A DNA stretch of 64,000 nucleotides from Burkholderia sp. USMB20 (GCF_000949135.2 NZ_JTAN02000015.1:62001-126000), one strand, 5' to 3'. Shown: positions 16,270 to 25,598, numbered from the stretch's first letter. Program-made: numbers and translations. The notes: generated by a model from the sequence alone, not told the origin.

Positions 16270-16749
16270 ATGATGGCAACGATACGAATCCAGACCGACG
16301 ACTTCGACCTGAACGCCGAAGTCGCGGCACTGCGCGCGCGCAACCCGAAGATCGGCGCGGTCGCATGCTTCGTCGGCACCGTGCGCGACCTGAACGAAGG
16401 CGATTCGGTCGCCGCGATGGAACTCGAGCACTATCCGGGGATGACCGAGAAGGCGCTCGAGAAGATCGCCGCCGAGGCCGGCCGGCGCTGGCCCGGGATC
16501 GACGTCGCGATCGTGCACCGCGTCGGCCGGCTGCTGCCGCTCGACCAGATCGTGATGGTCGCGACGGTCGCGTCGCATCGCGGCGACGCGTTCGCGTCGT
16601 GCGAATTCGTGATGGACTACCTGAAGACCGAGGCGCCGTTCTGGAAGAAGGAAACGACGCCGGACGGCGAGCGCTGGGTCGATGCCCGCAGTACCGACGA
16701 TGCGGCACTCGCGCGCTGGGGCGTCGAATCGGGCAACACGCCGCGTTGA
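16270..16749 (+). CDS. moaE: molybdopterin synthase catalytic subunit MoaE
   Basis: A 159-residue protein (ATG at 16270; a second ATG directly follows at 16273). It combines with MoaD to insert the dithiolene sulfurs into precursor Z. It shows the family segments ACFVGTVRDLNEGD, LEHYPGMTEKAL and VHRVGRLLPL. The catalytic lysine region is APFWKKETTPDGERW. An AGAGGCAG stretch serves as RBS directly after the repeat array. The nearest upstream promoter is unclear, so expression may depend on reading through the palindromes. Confidence 0.94.
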   Translation: MMATIRIQTDDFDLNAEVAALRARNPKIGAVACFVGTVRDLNEGDSVAAMELEHYPGMTEKALEKIAAEAGRRWPGIDVAIVHRVGRLLPLDQIVMVATVASHRGDAFASCEFVMDYLKTEAPFWKKETTPDGERWVDARSTDDAALARWGVESGNTPR

Positions 16750-16818
16750 GCTCGGCGTTCGCGTCGTGCGGCGATGTGCCGCAGGCGCTCGCGGGTTCGA
16801 GCGCCGCGAATCGTCGTA

Positions 16819-17379
16819 TCAGGCGTCCGGATCCGTGCCGCGTCCGATGATTCTCGTCGGAAACGGCTCGCCGCGGGCGCGTGACGGCAGCGCATGCGGA
16901 TCGTCGCCCGTGTCGCGGCGGCGCGGCGCGATCGCGTCGAGCAGCGCCTGCTGCTCGGGCGGAATCGGGTAATCCCAGCCGAAGCGGCTCAACTGCAGGC
17001 TCTGCGCGATCCGCAGCGCGGGCTCCATGAAGCGGATGGCCGCGGGCGGCGTGTAGCGCCCCTCGACGGTCTTCAGGAACAGCGACAGCCAGCGGCTGAA
17101 ATGCGCGGGCTCGATCCCGTCGAGCGGCTGGTGCGCCTGCTGCACGTTGCCGCGATAGCTCTTGGTGCCGAGCACGAGGCTCGACCAGAAGCTCACCATC
17201 TTCGGCAGATGGTCGTCCCAGCGGCCGTCCAGCTTCGCGTCGAACACGGGGCCGAGCAGCGGATCGGCGCGCACGCGGTCGTAGAACGCGTACACGAGGT
17301 CGCGGATGTTGTCTTCGGTCGGTTCGGCGTCGCGCAGGCGGGCCGGAGCGGTATCGGGCGTGGCGGGCAGGGCGGTCAT
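16819..17379 (-). CDS. group III truncated hemoglobin (trHb3)
   Basis: A 186-residue globin with the compact 2-on-2 fold core at about residues 22-150. The segments FYDRVRADPLLGPVF, KMVSFWSSLVLGTKSYRGN and HFSRWLSLF are typical of group III truncated globins. A likely proximal heme histidine is His83 (QAHQPL). The C-terminal 40 residues are a charged, low-complexity tail. Group III globins are implicated in oxygen and nitric oxide chemistry. The gene is divergent from the NsrR-type regulator (264 bp between starts), which supports a role in nitrosative stress. It converges on moaE, whose stop is 69 bp away. Confidence 0.85.
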   Translation of the reverse strand: MTALPATPDTAPARLRDAEPTEDNIRDLVYAFYDRVRADPLLGPVFDAKLDGRWDDHLPKMVSFWSSLVLGTKSYRGNVQQAHQPLDGIEPAHFSRWLSLFLKTVEGRYTPPAAIRFMEPALRIAQSLQLSRFGWDYPIPPEQQALLDAIAPRRRDTGDDPHALPSRARGEPFPTRIIGRGTDPDA

Positions 17380-17509
17380 GGCAAAAAAGGGCCGGGAAAT
17401 TCAGGGCATCGGTGACGTGTCGGCGGAACGGCGGCGGGGTAACGCGCAGGACGCCGACGGAATTTTGACGCAAAATAGCGTCCACCCCTGCCTGAAAAAT
17501 GCGCAGATG

Positions 17510-17520
17510 TCATGCATCTT
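17510..17520. promoter_or_regulatory. possible NsrR half-site in globin-nsrR divergent region
   Basis: ATGCATCTT at 17512-17520 is the exact reverse complement of the NsrR half-site core AAGATGCAT, with 9 of 11 positions of the longer half-site matching. An AGATG precedes it, but the spacing does not give a full 11-1-11 dyad. It lies between the divergent globin and nsrR genes, where autoregulation would be expected. Confidence 0.3.
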
Positions 17521-17643
17521 ATTGCGCGCAGGCCGTCCCGGCAACCCGGCGTCGTCAGTGGCCTCGACAGCCGCCCCGGCGCGTGTTCCGATCGACCCGC
17601 TTCGCCCGAGCGGGGCACGATCGACGATTTTCCGTATCTGCTC

Positions 17644-18162
17644 ATGAGACTCACCGACTACACCGACTACTCGCTGCGCGTCATGCTGTATCTCGCCGTG
17701 CGCGGCGAGGGGCTCGCGACGATCCAGGAGATCTCGGACGCCTACGGCATCTCGAAGAACCATCTGATGAAAGTCGTGCAGCAGCTCGGCGAGCTCGGCT
17801 GGGTCGACACCGTGCGCGGCCGCAACGGCGGGCTGCGGCTGTTCCCCGAATCGCTGAAGCTGACGGTCGGCCAGGTGGTGCGCGCGACCGAGAACGATTT
17901 CGCGCTGGTCGGCTGCTTCGTGGCCGACGGCGACGAGGCGCGCGGCTGCGTGATCGAGCCGCAATGCCGCCTGAAGGGTGTGCTGGCGGCCGCGCGCGAC
18001 GCATTCTTCGCCGAGCTCGACCGCCACACGCTCGGCGAGCTGAGCGTGCCCGCGTCGCCGCTCGCCGCGCTGCTGGGCATTCGTCCGATCGCGCTGGTGC
18101 GCGCCGAACCGTTCGGGGATGACGCGCCGGCGGCCGCCGAATCATCGTCGAGGGGCGACTGA
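17644..18162 (+). CDS. nsrR: Rrf2-family transcriptional regulator, NsrR-like nitric oxide sensor
   Basis: A 172-residue protein from the ATG at 17644; the frame is open further upstream, but MRLTDYTDYSLR is the canonical Rrf2/NsrR N-terminus. A winged helix occupies residues 1-60. Three cysteines at 91, 102 and 108 (GCF, GCVIEPQC) match the iron-sulfur ligand arrangement of NsrR. The family represses nitric oxide detoxification genes until the cluster is nitrosylated. It lies divergent to a truncated globin, an apt target. The C-terminal 25 residues are a variable tail. An IscR assignment is less likely because the IscR spacing of cysteines is tighter. Confidence 0.85.
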   Translation: MRLTDYTDYSLRVMLYLAVRGEGLATIQEISDAYGISKNHLMKVVQQLGELGWVDTVRGRNGGLRLFPESLKLTVGQVVRATENDFALVGCFVADGDEARGCVIEPQCRLKGVLAAARDAFFAELDRHTLGELSVPASPLAALLGIRPIALVRAEPFGDDAPAAAESSSRGD

Positions 18163-18258
18163 CACGCCGGCGCCATCCCCGCCGTCCGCGCTGCGGCCCG
18201 CCCGCAGGCCGTCGCGTTGCCGCCCGGCGATTTTTGCGTTGAATCAACCCGAATTTCG

Positions 18259-18286
18259 CTTGAAACCCGTATAACCATCCTCATCT
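18259..18286 (+). promoter_or_regulatory. sigma-32 heat-shock promoter of clpB
   Basis: CTTGAA at 18259-18264, a 14-bp gap, then CCTCATCT at 18279-18286. This matches the RpoH consensus (CTTGAA, CCCCATNT) in all six -35 positions and all but one fixed -10 position. It lies 33 bp before the clpB ATG, which follows a strong GGAGGT RBS. Confidence 0.8.
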
Positions 18287-18318
18287 TGGTGTTAATCGAA
18301 AATTGGAGGTCTCACCAA

Positions 18319-20916
18319 ATGAGAATCGACAAGCTCACCACCAAGTTCCAGGAAGCACTCTCTGACGCGCAAAGCCTCGCGGCAGGGCGCGACAATCAAT
18401 ACATCGAACCCGTTCACGTGCTGGCGGCGCTGGTCGCGCAGCAGGACGGCTCCGCCCGCTCGCTGATGTCGCGCGCGGGCGTTCACGTGCAGGCGCTGCA
18501 AGGCGCGCTGAACGAAGCCATTTCGCGCCTGCCGCAAGTGACGGGCACGGGCGGCGACATCCAGATCGGCCGGGAGCTGGCCGGGCTGCTGAACCAGGCC
18601 GACAAGGAAGCGCAGAAGCTCAACGACACGTTCATCGCGAGCGAGATGTTCCTGCTCGCCGTGTCCGACGACAAGGGCGAAGCCGGCAAGCTGGCCCGCC
18701 AGCACGGCCTCACGCGCAAGGCGCTCGAAGCCGCGATCGCCGCGGTGCGCGGCGGCTCGCAGGTGCACAGCCAGGACGCGGAAAGCCAGCGCGAGGCGCT
18801 GAAGAAATACACGGTCGACCTGACCGAGCGCGCCCGCGCGGGCAAGCTCGATCCGGTGATCGGTCGCGACGACGAAATCCGCCGTTCGATCCAGATCCTG
18901 CAGCGCCGCACCAAGAACAACCCGGTGCTGATCGGCGAGCCGGGCGTCGGCAAGACCGCGATCGTCGAAGGGCTCGCGCAGCGGATCGTCAACGGCGAAG
19001 TGCCCGAGACGCTGAAGGGCAAGCGCGTGCTGTCGCTCGACATGGCCGCGCTGCTCGCCGGCGCGAAGTATCGCGGCGAGTTCGAGGAGCGCCTGAAGGC
19101 CGTGCTCAACGACATCGCGAAGGACGAAGGCCAGACGATCGTGTTCATCGACGAGATCCACACGATGGTCGGTGCCGGCAAGGCCGAAGGCGCGATGGAC
19201 GCGGGCAACATGCTGAAGCCGGCGCTGTCGCGCGGCGAGCTGCACTGCATCGGCGCGACCACGCTCGACGAATACCGCAAGTACATCGAGAAGGATGCCG
19301 CGCTCGAGCGTCGCTTCCAGAAGGTGCTCGTCGACGAGCCGAGCGTCGAGGCGACGATCGCGATCCTGCGCGGGCTGCAGGAGAAGTACGAGCTGCACCA
19401 CGGCGTCGACATCACCGACCCGGCGATCGTCGCCGCGGCCGAGCTGTCGCATCGCTACATCACCGATCGTTTCCTGCCGGACAAGGCGATCGACCTGATC
19501 GACGAGGCTGCGTCGAAGATCAAGATGGAAATCGATTCGAAGCCCGAAGAGATGGACAAGCTCGATCGCCGGCTGATCCAGCTGAAGATCGAGCGCGAGG
19601 CCGTGAAGAAGGAGCAGGACGAAGCGTCGCAGAAGCGCCTGCAGCTGATCGAGGAAGAGATCGAGCGCCTTGGTCGCGAATATGCTGACCTGGAAGAGAT
19701 CTGGACCGCCGAGAAGGCCGCGGTGCAGGGCAGCGCGCAGCTCAAGGAAGAGATCGAGAAGGTGCGCGCCGACATCGCGCGTCTGCAGCGGGAAGGCAAG
19801 CTGGAGAAGGTCGCCGAGCTGCAGTACGGCAAGCTGCCGCAACTCGAGTCGCGACTGAAGCAGGTCACGCAGGCCGAAGAGCAGGAGCAGCACAACCCGA
19901 CGCGTCCGCGGCTGCTCCGCACGCAGGTCGGCGCCGAAGAAATCGCGGAAGTCGTGTCGCGCGCAACCGGGATTCCGGTGTCGCGGATGATGCAGGGCGA
20001 ACGCGAGAAGCTGCTGCACATCGAGGAAAAGCTGCACGAGCGCGTGGTCGGCCAGGACGAGGCGATCAGCGCGGTCGCGGATGCGATCCGTCGTTCGCGC
20101 GCGGGTCTCGCCGATCCGAACCGTCCGTACGGCTCGTTCCTGTTCCTCGGCCCGACGGGGGTCGGCAAGACCGAGCTGTGCAAGGCGCTGGCGTCGTTCC
20201 TGTTCGATTCCGAAGAGCACCTGATCCGCATCGACATGAGCGAGTTCATGGAGAAGCACAGCGTCGCGCGGCTGATCGGCGCGCCGCCGGGCTACGTCGG
20301 CTACGAGGAAGGCGGCTACCTGACGGAAGCCGTGCGCCGCAAGCCGTACAGCGTGATCCTGCTCGACGAGATCGAGAAGGCGCATCCGGACGTGTTCAAC
20401 GTGCTGCTGCAGGTGCTCGACGACGGCCGCATGACCGACGGGCAGGGGCGTACGGTCGACTTCAAGAACACGGTGATCGTGATGACGTCGAACCTCGGCT
20501 CGCAGGTGATCCAGGCGATGACGGGTTCGCCGCAGGAAGAGATCAAGGACGCCGTGTGGCTCGAAGTGAAGCAGCACTTCCGTCCGGAGTTCCTGAACCG
20601 GATCGACGACGTCGTCGTGTTCCACGCGCTCGATCGCAGCAACATCGAGTCGATCGCGAAGATCCAGCTCGCGCGCCTGCACGACCGGCTCGCGAAGCTC
20701 GACATGGCGCTCGATGTGTCGCCGGCGGCGCTCGAACAGATCGCGAAGGTCGGCTACGATCCGGTGTTCGGCGCGCGGCCGCTGAAGCGCGCGATCCAGC
20801 AGGAGATCGAGAACCCGGTCGCGAAGCTGATCCTCGCGGGCCGCTTCGGTCCGAAGGACGTGATCCCGGTCGACGTCAACGACGGCCAGTTCGTGTTCGA
20901 CCGCGTCGTGCACTGA
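18319..20916 (+). CDS. clpB: ATP-dependent disaggregase ClpB
   Basis: An 865-residue AAA+ chaperone, the normal full length. With DnaK it solubilises aggregated proteins in the cytoplasm. The order is an N-terminal Clp repeat domain (1-145), NBD1 with Walker A GEPGVGKT near residue 208, a long coiled-coil middle domain (about 410-525, rich in E/K/R), and NBD2 with GPTGVGKT near residue 611. The ATG at 18319 follows GGAGGT; the frame is open further upstream, but only this start gives [14 protein letters not shown]. Heat-shock control is supported by the sigma-32 promoter directly upstream. A bidirectional terminator lies 47 bp after the stop. Confidence 0.97.
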   Translation: MRIDKLTTKFQEALSDAQSLAAGRDNQYIEPVHVLAALVAQQDGSARSLMSRAGVHVQALQGALNEAISRLPQVTGTGGDIQIGRELAGLLNQADKEAQKLNDTFIASEMFLLAVSDDKGEAGKLARQHGLTRKALEAAIAAVRGGSQVHSQDAESQREALKKYTVDLTERARAGKLDPVIGRDDEIRRSIQILQRRTKNNPVLIGEPGVGKTAIVEGLAQRIVNGEVPETLKGKRVLSLDMAALLAGAKYRGEFEERLKAVLNDIAKDEGQTIVFIDEIHTMVGAGKAEGAMDAGNMLKPALSRGELHCIGATTLDEYRKYIEKDAALERRFQKVLVDEPSVEATIAILRGLQEKYELHHGVDITDPAIVAAAELSHRYITDRFLPDKAIDLIDEAASKIKMEIDSKPEEMDKLDRRLIQLKIEREAVKKEQDEASQKRLQLIEEEIERLGREYADLEEIWTAEKAAVQGSAQLKEEIEKVRADIARLQREGKLEKVAELQYGKLPQLESRLKQVTQAEEQEQHNPTRPRLLRTQVGAEEIAEVVSRATGIPVSRMMQGEREKLLHIEEKLHERVVGQDEAISAVADAIRRSRAGLADPNRPYGSFLFLGPTGVGKTELCKALASFLFDSEEHLIRIDMSEFMEKHSVARLIGAPPGYVGYEEGGYLTEAVRRKPYSVILLDEIEKAHPDVFNVLLQVLDDGRMTDGQGRTVDFKNTVIVMTSNLGSQVIQAMTGSPQEEIKDAVWLEVKQHFRPEFLNRIDDVVVFHALDRSNIESIAKIQLARLHDRLAKLDMALDVSPAALEQIAKVGYDPVFGARPLKRAIQQEIENPVAKLILAGRFGPKDVIPVDVNDGQFVFDRVVH

Positions 20917-20963
20917 TCGCCGGCCATCGGCCGCGTGCCCGGTTCGCGCCGGGCACGCAAAAA

Positions 20964-20991
20964 CAAACACCCCGCTCAGGCGGGGTGTTTG
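20964..20991. terminator. bidirectional terminator between clpB and the yidB-like gene
   Basis: Perfect 12-bp arms CAAACACCCCGC and GCGGGGTGTTTG with a TCAG loop. On the minus strand the hairpin is followed by TTTTTGC, so it best terminates the yidB-like gene. For clpB the arm itself supplies a short T-rich end. Confidence 0.8.
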
Positions 20992-21038
20992 CATATGGGG
21001 CGGCCGAAACCGCCGCCGAGGCCGTTAGCCGGCGCGGC

Positions 21039-21470
21039 TCAGCCTTGCTTGTTGCCGCCGAACATGCCGGCGAGCTGCGTGAGCGTGCCGAGCACGTTCG
21101 ACGTGTCGATCTGGCCGCCGGCCGGCACTTCGCCGTTCGGCGTCGCGCTGTTGACGACGTGCGGCAGCACCTGCGCGAGGATCGACGAGGCCTGGCCCGG
21201 ATCGATGCCGATCTTGCTGGCGAGCGAACCGACGACGTCCGAGCCGAGTACGTTCTGCAGCGTGTCGGGCGAGATCGGCTGGTTTTCGCCGGTGCCGACC
21301 CACGAGCCGATCACGTCGCCGGCGCCGCCTTTCTGGAACTTCTCGATCAGGCCGTTCAGCCCGCCCGGCTGGTTGTTGATGAATTCGAGCGCGGTCGCGA
21401 TCAGCGCGCTTTGCGAGTTGCCGCCGGCCTGGCCGCCGAGCAGACCGCCAACGATATCGAGGAGACCCAT
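21039..21470 (-). CDS. YidB-family protein (DUF937)
   Basis: A 143-residue protein with the family pattern: MGLLDIVGGLLGG at the N-terminus, the GGLNGLIEKFQKGG segment, GENQPISPDTLQNVLG, and a C-terminal FGGNK. The Gly- and Asn-rich composition and helical repeats are typical of YidB. There is no signal peptide or membrane segment. The function of the family is unknown. The gene is convergent with clpB across a shared terminator and lies 88 bp downstream of the exported helix-hairpin-helix gene on the same strand. Confidence 0.82.
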   Translation of the reverse strand: MGLLDIVGGLLGGQAGGNSQSALIATALEFINNQPGGLNGLIEKFQKGGAGDVIGSWVGTGENQPISPDTLQNVLGSDVVGSLASKIGIDPGQASSILAQVLPHVVNSATPNGEVPAGGQIDTSNVLGTLTQLAGMFGGNKQG

Positions 21471-21558
21471 GGTTCTTCACCTTTACTGAAAAGGGCGCCG
21501 TGACGACGGCGCCCGTTGATCGAATGCCGCGCGCACGCCATCGCGCACGCGGCGCACA

Positions 21559-22185
21559 TCAGGCGCCCGACGCCGCGGCGGCGGAGGCTGCCTTGTCCTT
21601 CTTGCTCTTCTTCTTCGAACCCTTCGTCGCCTTCGTGGACGACGCTGCGGCCGGCACGCTCGCGCTCGCGCCCGCGTCGGCGGAGGCCGCCGCGGCTGCG
21701 GCCGCCTTCTCCTTCTTCGAGGCGCGCTTGCCCTTGGCCGGCTTGGTCGCCGCTTCCGGAGCGCTCGCGGCCGGTGCGGGTGCCGTCGCCGTCGTGCCGG
21801 CCGTCGCGGTCGTCGCGGTCGTCGACGTCGGAGCGGTGCCTGCCGGCGTCGTGGCCGACGTGGTCGACGAGGTCGTCGCGGCGGGCTTCGACAGCTTCAC
21901 GCCCTTCGGCGGCGTCGACGAACCGCCGATCGTCAGGCCGTTTTCCTCGAGATGCCCGACCGACTTCGTGCCGAGACCCTTCACGCGGTTCGCGAGATCG
22001 TCCGCGTCCTTGAACGGGCCGTTCTTGGTGCGTTCGTCGATGATCGCCTTCGACTTCACGGGGCCGAGGCCCTTCACCGATTCGAGCGCGGCCTGGTCGG
22101 CCGTGTTGACTTCGACGGCCGCGGCGAGGCCGGCGGCAAGCGACAGCGATAGCGCGACGAACAGCATCAGCAGCTTTTTCAGCAT
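21559..22185 (-). CDS. exported helix-hairpin-helix (ComEA-like) protein with Lys/Ala/Thr-rich tail
   Basis: 208 residues from the ATG at 22185, with a GGAG RBS; the frame extends further upstream without coding character. Residues 1-23 form a signal peptide (MLKKLLMLFVALSLSLAAG). A helix-hairpin-helix domain follows at about 24-85, with VEVNTADQAALESVKGLG and VKGLGTKSVGHLEENGL, as in ComEA DNA receptors. The remaining 120 residues are low complexity: first a Thr/Ala-rich stretch, then Lys clusters (KGKRASKKEK, KGSKKKSKKDK) in an Ala background resembling histone H1 tails. It probably binds DNA outside the cytoplasm. Short ComEA homologs lack this tail, which is the odd feature. Confidence 0.82.
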   Translation of the reverse strand: MLKKLLMLFVALSLSLAAGLAAAVEVNTADQAALESVKGLGPVKSKAIIDERTKNGPFKDADDLANRVKGLGTKSVGHLEENGLTIGGSSTPPKGVKLSKPAATTSSTTSATTPAGTAPTSTTATTATAGTTATAPAPAASAPEAATKPAKGKRASKKEKAAAAAAASADAGASASVPAAASSTKATKGSKKKSKKDKAASAAAASGA

Positions 22186-22429
22186 GGCAAAGGCTCCCTG
22201 GTTCTGACGGATGAATGGCTGTTGCAACGGACGGCGGGGCGAGACCTGGCCGGGCGTCGCCGTTAAGCATAGGACAAATGCATGCCCTTTTTGAGACAGG
22301 CTGACCGAATCTTGCTGAAGGCTTGCGTCGCTGTAAAGACGGAAAGCGCGTCGGGTGGCCGTTTTGACCATTCTTTACGGTGTCCGCGGCGGGGATTCCA
22401 AATTGTTGTACTTGGCCGTGCGACAACGC

Positions 22430-22460
22430 TTGACTTAGAGTGAACTCTAACTCCTAACCT
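22430..22460 (+). promoter_or_regulatory. MerR-type promoter/operator of the merR-CMD pair
   Basis: -35 TTGACT at 22430-22435 and -10 TAACCT at 22455-22460, separated by a long 19-bp spacer. A perfect dyad TTAGAGT-GA-ACTCTAA (22435-22450) lies inside the spacer. This overlong spacer with a central dyad is the hallmark of MerR-activated promoters. The ATG of the regulator is only 10 bp after the -10, so the transcript would have almost no leader. Confidence 0.8.
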
Positions 22461-22470
22461 TGTTCCTGCC

Positions 22471-22932
22471 ATGTCGAAAACCGTATCCAGACCTTCCGCC
22501 GCCGGTCCGCTCACGATCGGGCAAGTCGCCGAACTGATCGGCGTGTCGACGCATACGCTGCGGTATTACGAGCAGGCCGGCCTGCTGCGCGCGATTTCGC
22601 GCACGGCGGCCGGGCACCGGCTCTACGCGCCGGCCGATCTTGACTGGCTGGACTTCGTGATGCGCCTGAAGGCGACCGGCATGCCGATCGCGCAGATGCA
22701 GCAGTTCGCGGCGCTACGTGCGCAAGGCGAGTCGACGTTCGGTGCGCGGCGGCGCCTGCTGGCCGCGCATCGCGACGTGGTGCGCGCGCATATCGCGGAG
22801 CTGCAGGCGAGCCTCGACGCGATCGGCGACAAGATCACGTACTACGAGACGCAGGAACGCGAGACGGGACGACGGGCGAACCCTACTCACTCATTCTCGG
22901 AACAGGACGGACACCATGGAACGACTCGTTGA
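22471..22932 (+). CDS. MerR-family transcriptional regulator
   Basis: A 153-residue regulator. The winged-helix HTH starts at residue 14 (LTIGQVAELIGVSTHTLRYY), followed by the arginine/tyrosine motif of the second wing and a dimerisation helix. There are no cysteines, so it is not a metal sensor of the MerR/CueR kind. It resembles the aldehyde/electrophile-type NmlR/AdhR branch in domain length, but this is only a guess. It likely controls its own promoter and the overlapping downstream gene, whose ATG (22916) lies inside the last codons of this gene (17-bp overlap). Confidence 0.88.
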   Translation: MSKTVSRPSAAGPLTIGQVAELIGVSTHTLRYYEQAGLLRAISRTAAGHRLYAPADLDWLDFVMRLKATGMPIAQMQQFAALRAQGESTFGARRRLLAAHRDVVRAHIAELQASLDAIGDKITYYETQERETGRRANPTHSFSEQDGHHGTTR

Positions 22933-23350
22933 AGATCGCTACACGCGCGGCTGGAACAAGCTGAAGGAAATCGACGGCGAAGTGGGCGAACGCGTGATCG
23001 CGTCGCTTGCGCCGATCGCGCCGGACTTCGGGCGGCTGATCGTCGAATTCGGTTTCGGCGACATCTACAGCCGGCCGCAGCTCGACCTGAAAGCGCGCGA
23101 GATCGCGACGATCGCCGCGCTGGCCGCGCTCGGCAACGCGCAGCCGCAACTGAAGGTGCATGTCGAGGCGGCGCTGAACGTCGGCTGCACGCGCGACGAG
23201 ATCGTCGAGGTGTTCATGCAGATGGCCGTCTACGCGGGTTTTCCGGCCGCCCTCAACGCGTTGTTCGCCGCGCACGAGGTGTTCACGCGGCGCGATGAAG
23301 CGGCCGGCCGGGACGGCGGCACGACCGAAGCGGTCGCGCGCGCCGCGTGA
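22916..23350 (+). CDS. carboxymuconolactone decarboxylase (AhpD-like) family protein
   Basis: 144 residues from the ATG at 22916. The CMD domain (about residues 20-120) shows DLKAREIATIAALAAL and the helix HVEAALNVGCTRDEIVEVF, with one cysteine where AhpD-type oxidoreductases have a CxxC. The single Cys and the VGCTRDEI pattern match the gamma-carboxymuconolactone-decarboxylase-like subgroup rather than peroxidase partners. Because it is translationally coupled to a MerR regulator, a detoxification or inducible catabolic role seems likely, with unknown substrate. The C-terminal 20 residues are a variable Ala/Arg/Gly tail. Confidence 0.85.
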   Translation: MERLVEDRYTRGWNKLKEIDGEVGERVIASLAPIAPDFGRLIVEFGFGDIYSRPQLDLKAREIATIAALAALGNAQPQLKVHVEAALNVGCTRDEIVEVFMQMAVYAGFPAALNALFAAHEVFTRRDEAAGRDGGTTEAVARAA

Positions 23351-23387
23351 TGCGACGCGTGCCGACGCATCGCGCGAGCCCAATGCT

Positions 23388-25319
23388 TCAGAGGCGGTGC
23401 GGTGCGACGATCCGGTGTTTCGCGATCCGCCGGTACAACGTCGCGCGCGAGATGCCGAGCGCCTGCGCGGCAGCGTCCGGCCGCCAGCGATGCGCGGTGA
23501 GCGCCGCGACGATGCGGCCGCGTTCGTCGTCCGGCAGCGCGCCGGGCGGCCCGGCGCCGAGCTGCGCGGCGAGATCGGCGGGCAGGTCGCGCCGCGTCAC
23601 GCGTGCGGCGTCGCACACCGCGCACGCATAGCGCAGCACGTTGCGCAGCTGCCGCACGTTGCCGGGCCACGGATACGCGGCGAGCTGCTCGGCGAGCGTC
23701 GCGTCGAGCGTGAGCACATGGCCGGTCGCCTGCGCTTCCTCGGCGAACACCGCGGCGATCACGTCGCGCACGTCCGCGCGCTCGCGCAGCGGCGGCAGTT
23801 CGAACGTCGCGCCGCTCAGCCGGTAATACAGATCCTCGCGGAACGTGCCGTCGGCCACCATCCGCGCGAGATCGCGGTGCGTCGCGCAGATCACGTCGAG
23901 ATCGACGCGCACCGGCGTATCGCTGCCGAGCGGGACGACCTCGCCGTCGGCGAGCACGCGCAGCAGGCGCGTCTGCAGCGTGAGCGGCATGTCGCCGATT
24001 TCGTCGAGGAACAGCGTGCCGCCGTCGGCGAGCGCGATCTTGCCGCGCGCGCCGTGCTTGCGCGCACCGGTGAACGCACCGGCCGCATAGCCGAACAGCT
24101 CGCTTTCGATCAGCGCCTCGGGCAGCGCGCCGCAGTTGACCGCGACGAACGGCCGTGCGCGTCGCGCACCGGCGTCGTGGATCGCGCGGGCGAACACTTC
24201 CTTGCCCGCGCCGGTTTCGCCGAGCACGAGAATCGGCAGCCGCTTGCTCGCGACACGCAGCGCGAGTTCGGCCTGCTGCGCGACGCGCGCGTCGCTGCTG
24301 TGCAGGAACGGCGTCAGCGCGCCGACGTGGCGCTGCGCGGTGCCGGGGCGGCGCGATGCCGGGGCGGCCCGTGCCGTGCCGGTTTCGCGGCCGGCGCGCC
24401 GTAGCGGCGCGCGCAGCCGTGCGTAGAGCGGGGCGCCGGTCGCGCGCAGCCGCAGCGCGACGATCGCGTCGAGCCGCGCGGCGTCGCGCAGCGGCATCTC
24501 GGTCGCATCGAAGATCTCGTCGATATGGCGCGGCTCGCGCAGCGCCGGCAGCGCGTCGCGCGCCGTCCGGTTCGCGGCGACGATATTGCCGCATTCGTCG
24601 AATGCGATCAGCCATTCGGGCTGCGCCTCGACGTAGTGACGATTCGGATGCCCGAACAATATCCAGTGCTGCGCGGTGCTGTGCACGAAGTAGCCATCCT
24701 CGATCAGCGCCGCGCTCTGCCGCACGAGCTGGTACACGAGACGCTGGCTGTCGCGGCCGTCCGGCGACTGGACGGCCGACGCATCGAGCACGCCGATCAG
24801 TTCGCCGCCCGGCGCGAAGATCGGGGCCGCGCTGCAGGTGAGCGTGGTGAAGGCCGCGCGGAAGTGGTCGGTTTTGTGCACGGTGATCGGCGCGAGATCG
24901 GTCAGCACGCTCGCGACGCCGCAGGTGCCTTCCTCGCTTTCCGACCAGCACGAGCCGATGTGCAGCCCCGCATGACGGAAGTCGTTGCGGCGTTCGCGGT
25001 CGATCCGGTAATCGATCGTCACGCCGTGCGCGTCGGTCAGCATCACGCAGTAGTCGGCGACGCGAATCATGTCGTGCAGGCGCGTCAGGCACTGGCCTGA
25101 TGCGCGCAGGAAGGCCTCCTCCTTGTCGCGCACCTCGCGCAGCTCGGCCGCGGTCAGCACGCGCGGGCCGATCGACGACGCCGGGTCAAGCGCGTAGCGC
25201 TCGAGCGAGCGCTGCCACGACGACACGAGACGCGCGGAATCGGCCGGCGCGGGCAGGCGTCCGGCGAGCGCGCCGAGCACACGGTCGGCGTGCTGGGCCT
25301 GGGGGACTGCGTAGGGCAT
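23388..25319 (-). CDS. acoR: sigma-54-dependent activator of acetoin catabolism, AcoR
   Basis: 643 residues from the ATG at 25319; another ATG 16 codons upstream is possible. The N-terminal half (to about 330) contains a GAF-type sensory region and a PAS-like segment. The AAA+ domain shows Walker A GETGAGKE, the sigma-54-contacting GAFTGA motif (intact) and Walker [12 protein letters not shown] Fis-type HTH ends the protein ([19 protein letters not shown]). Such AcoR proteins sense acetoin and activate aco operons. The gene is divergent from acoX across a 523-bp control region that holds a sigma-54 promoter and repeated TGAGAC half-sites. Confidence 0.9.
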   Translation of the reverse strand: MPYAVPQAQHADRVLGALAGRLPAPADSARLVSSWQRSLERYALDPASSIGPRVLTAAELREVRDKEEAFLRASGQCLTRLHDMIRVADYCVMLTDAHGVTIDYRIDRERRNDFRHAGLHIGSCWSESEEGTCGVASVLTDLAPITVHKTDHFRAAFTTLTCSAAPIFAPGGELIGVLDASAVQSPDGRDSQRLVYQLVRQSAALIEDGYFVHSTAQHWILFGHPNRHYVEAQPEWLIAFDECGNIVAANRTARDALPALREPRHIDEIFDATEMPLRDAARLDAIVALRLRATGAPLYARLRAPLRRAGRETGTARAAPASRRPGTAQRHVGALTPFLHSSDARVAQQAELALRVASKRLPILVLGETGAGKEVFARAIHDAGARRARPFVAVNCGALPEALIESELFGYAAGAFTGARKHGARGKIALADGGTLFLDEIGDMPLTLQTRLLRVLADGEVVPLGSDTPVRVDLDVICATHRDLARMVADGTFREDLYYRLSGATFELPPLRERADVRDVIAAVFAEEAQATGHVLTLDATLAEQLAAYPWPGNVRQLRNVLRYACAVCDAARVTRRDLPADLAAQLGAGPPGALPDDERGRIVAALTAHRWRPDAAAQALGISRATLYRRIAKHRIVAPHRL

Positions 25320-25411
25320 GATCGGCTCCGGTTCCGTATGGCGGGGAATTCGATGTTCTTGTAGCACATCCGCTTGCGCGGATCACATTGCATCGCAGCA
25401 CGCGCGCGGCG

Positions 25412-25598
25412 TGAGACGTTCGTCTCAGCGGTATCTCAGCCGGTCTCGCGCGGCTGAGACGCGCGGGCAGGCCGCGCGCAACGGTGGGCCGGCGCACGGC
25501 GGTGCGCGCCGCGCCGCGAGCCGCGTGGCTTGCCGGCGAAATTGCGGTCCGGATGAAGGCGCCGAAACCGGCGCGCCAGGAGATCGACCGCGTGAGAC
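25412..25598. promoter_or_regulatory. cluster of TGAGAC half-sites, probable AcoR enhancer
   Basis: A perfect dyad TGAGACG-TT-CGTCTCA lies at 25412-25427. Further TGAGAC copies lie at 25455-25460 and 25593-25598, with degenerate copies near 25433 and 25443, including an inverted pair built from CTCAGCC and GGCTGAG. All lie about 110-300 bp upstream of the sigma-54 promoter, the usual distance for activator binding sites. The assignment to AcoR is inference from position. Confidence 0.6.

Noticed and set aside
18292-20994. Very long open frame antisense to clpB
   Set aside because: High GC removes stop codons in the opposite frame. The composition is Arg/His/Asp-rich and mirrors ClpB codons; no domain is recognisable.
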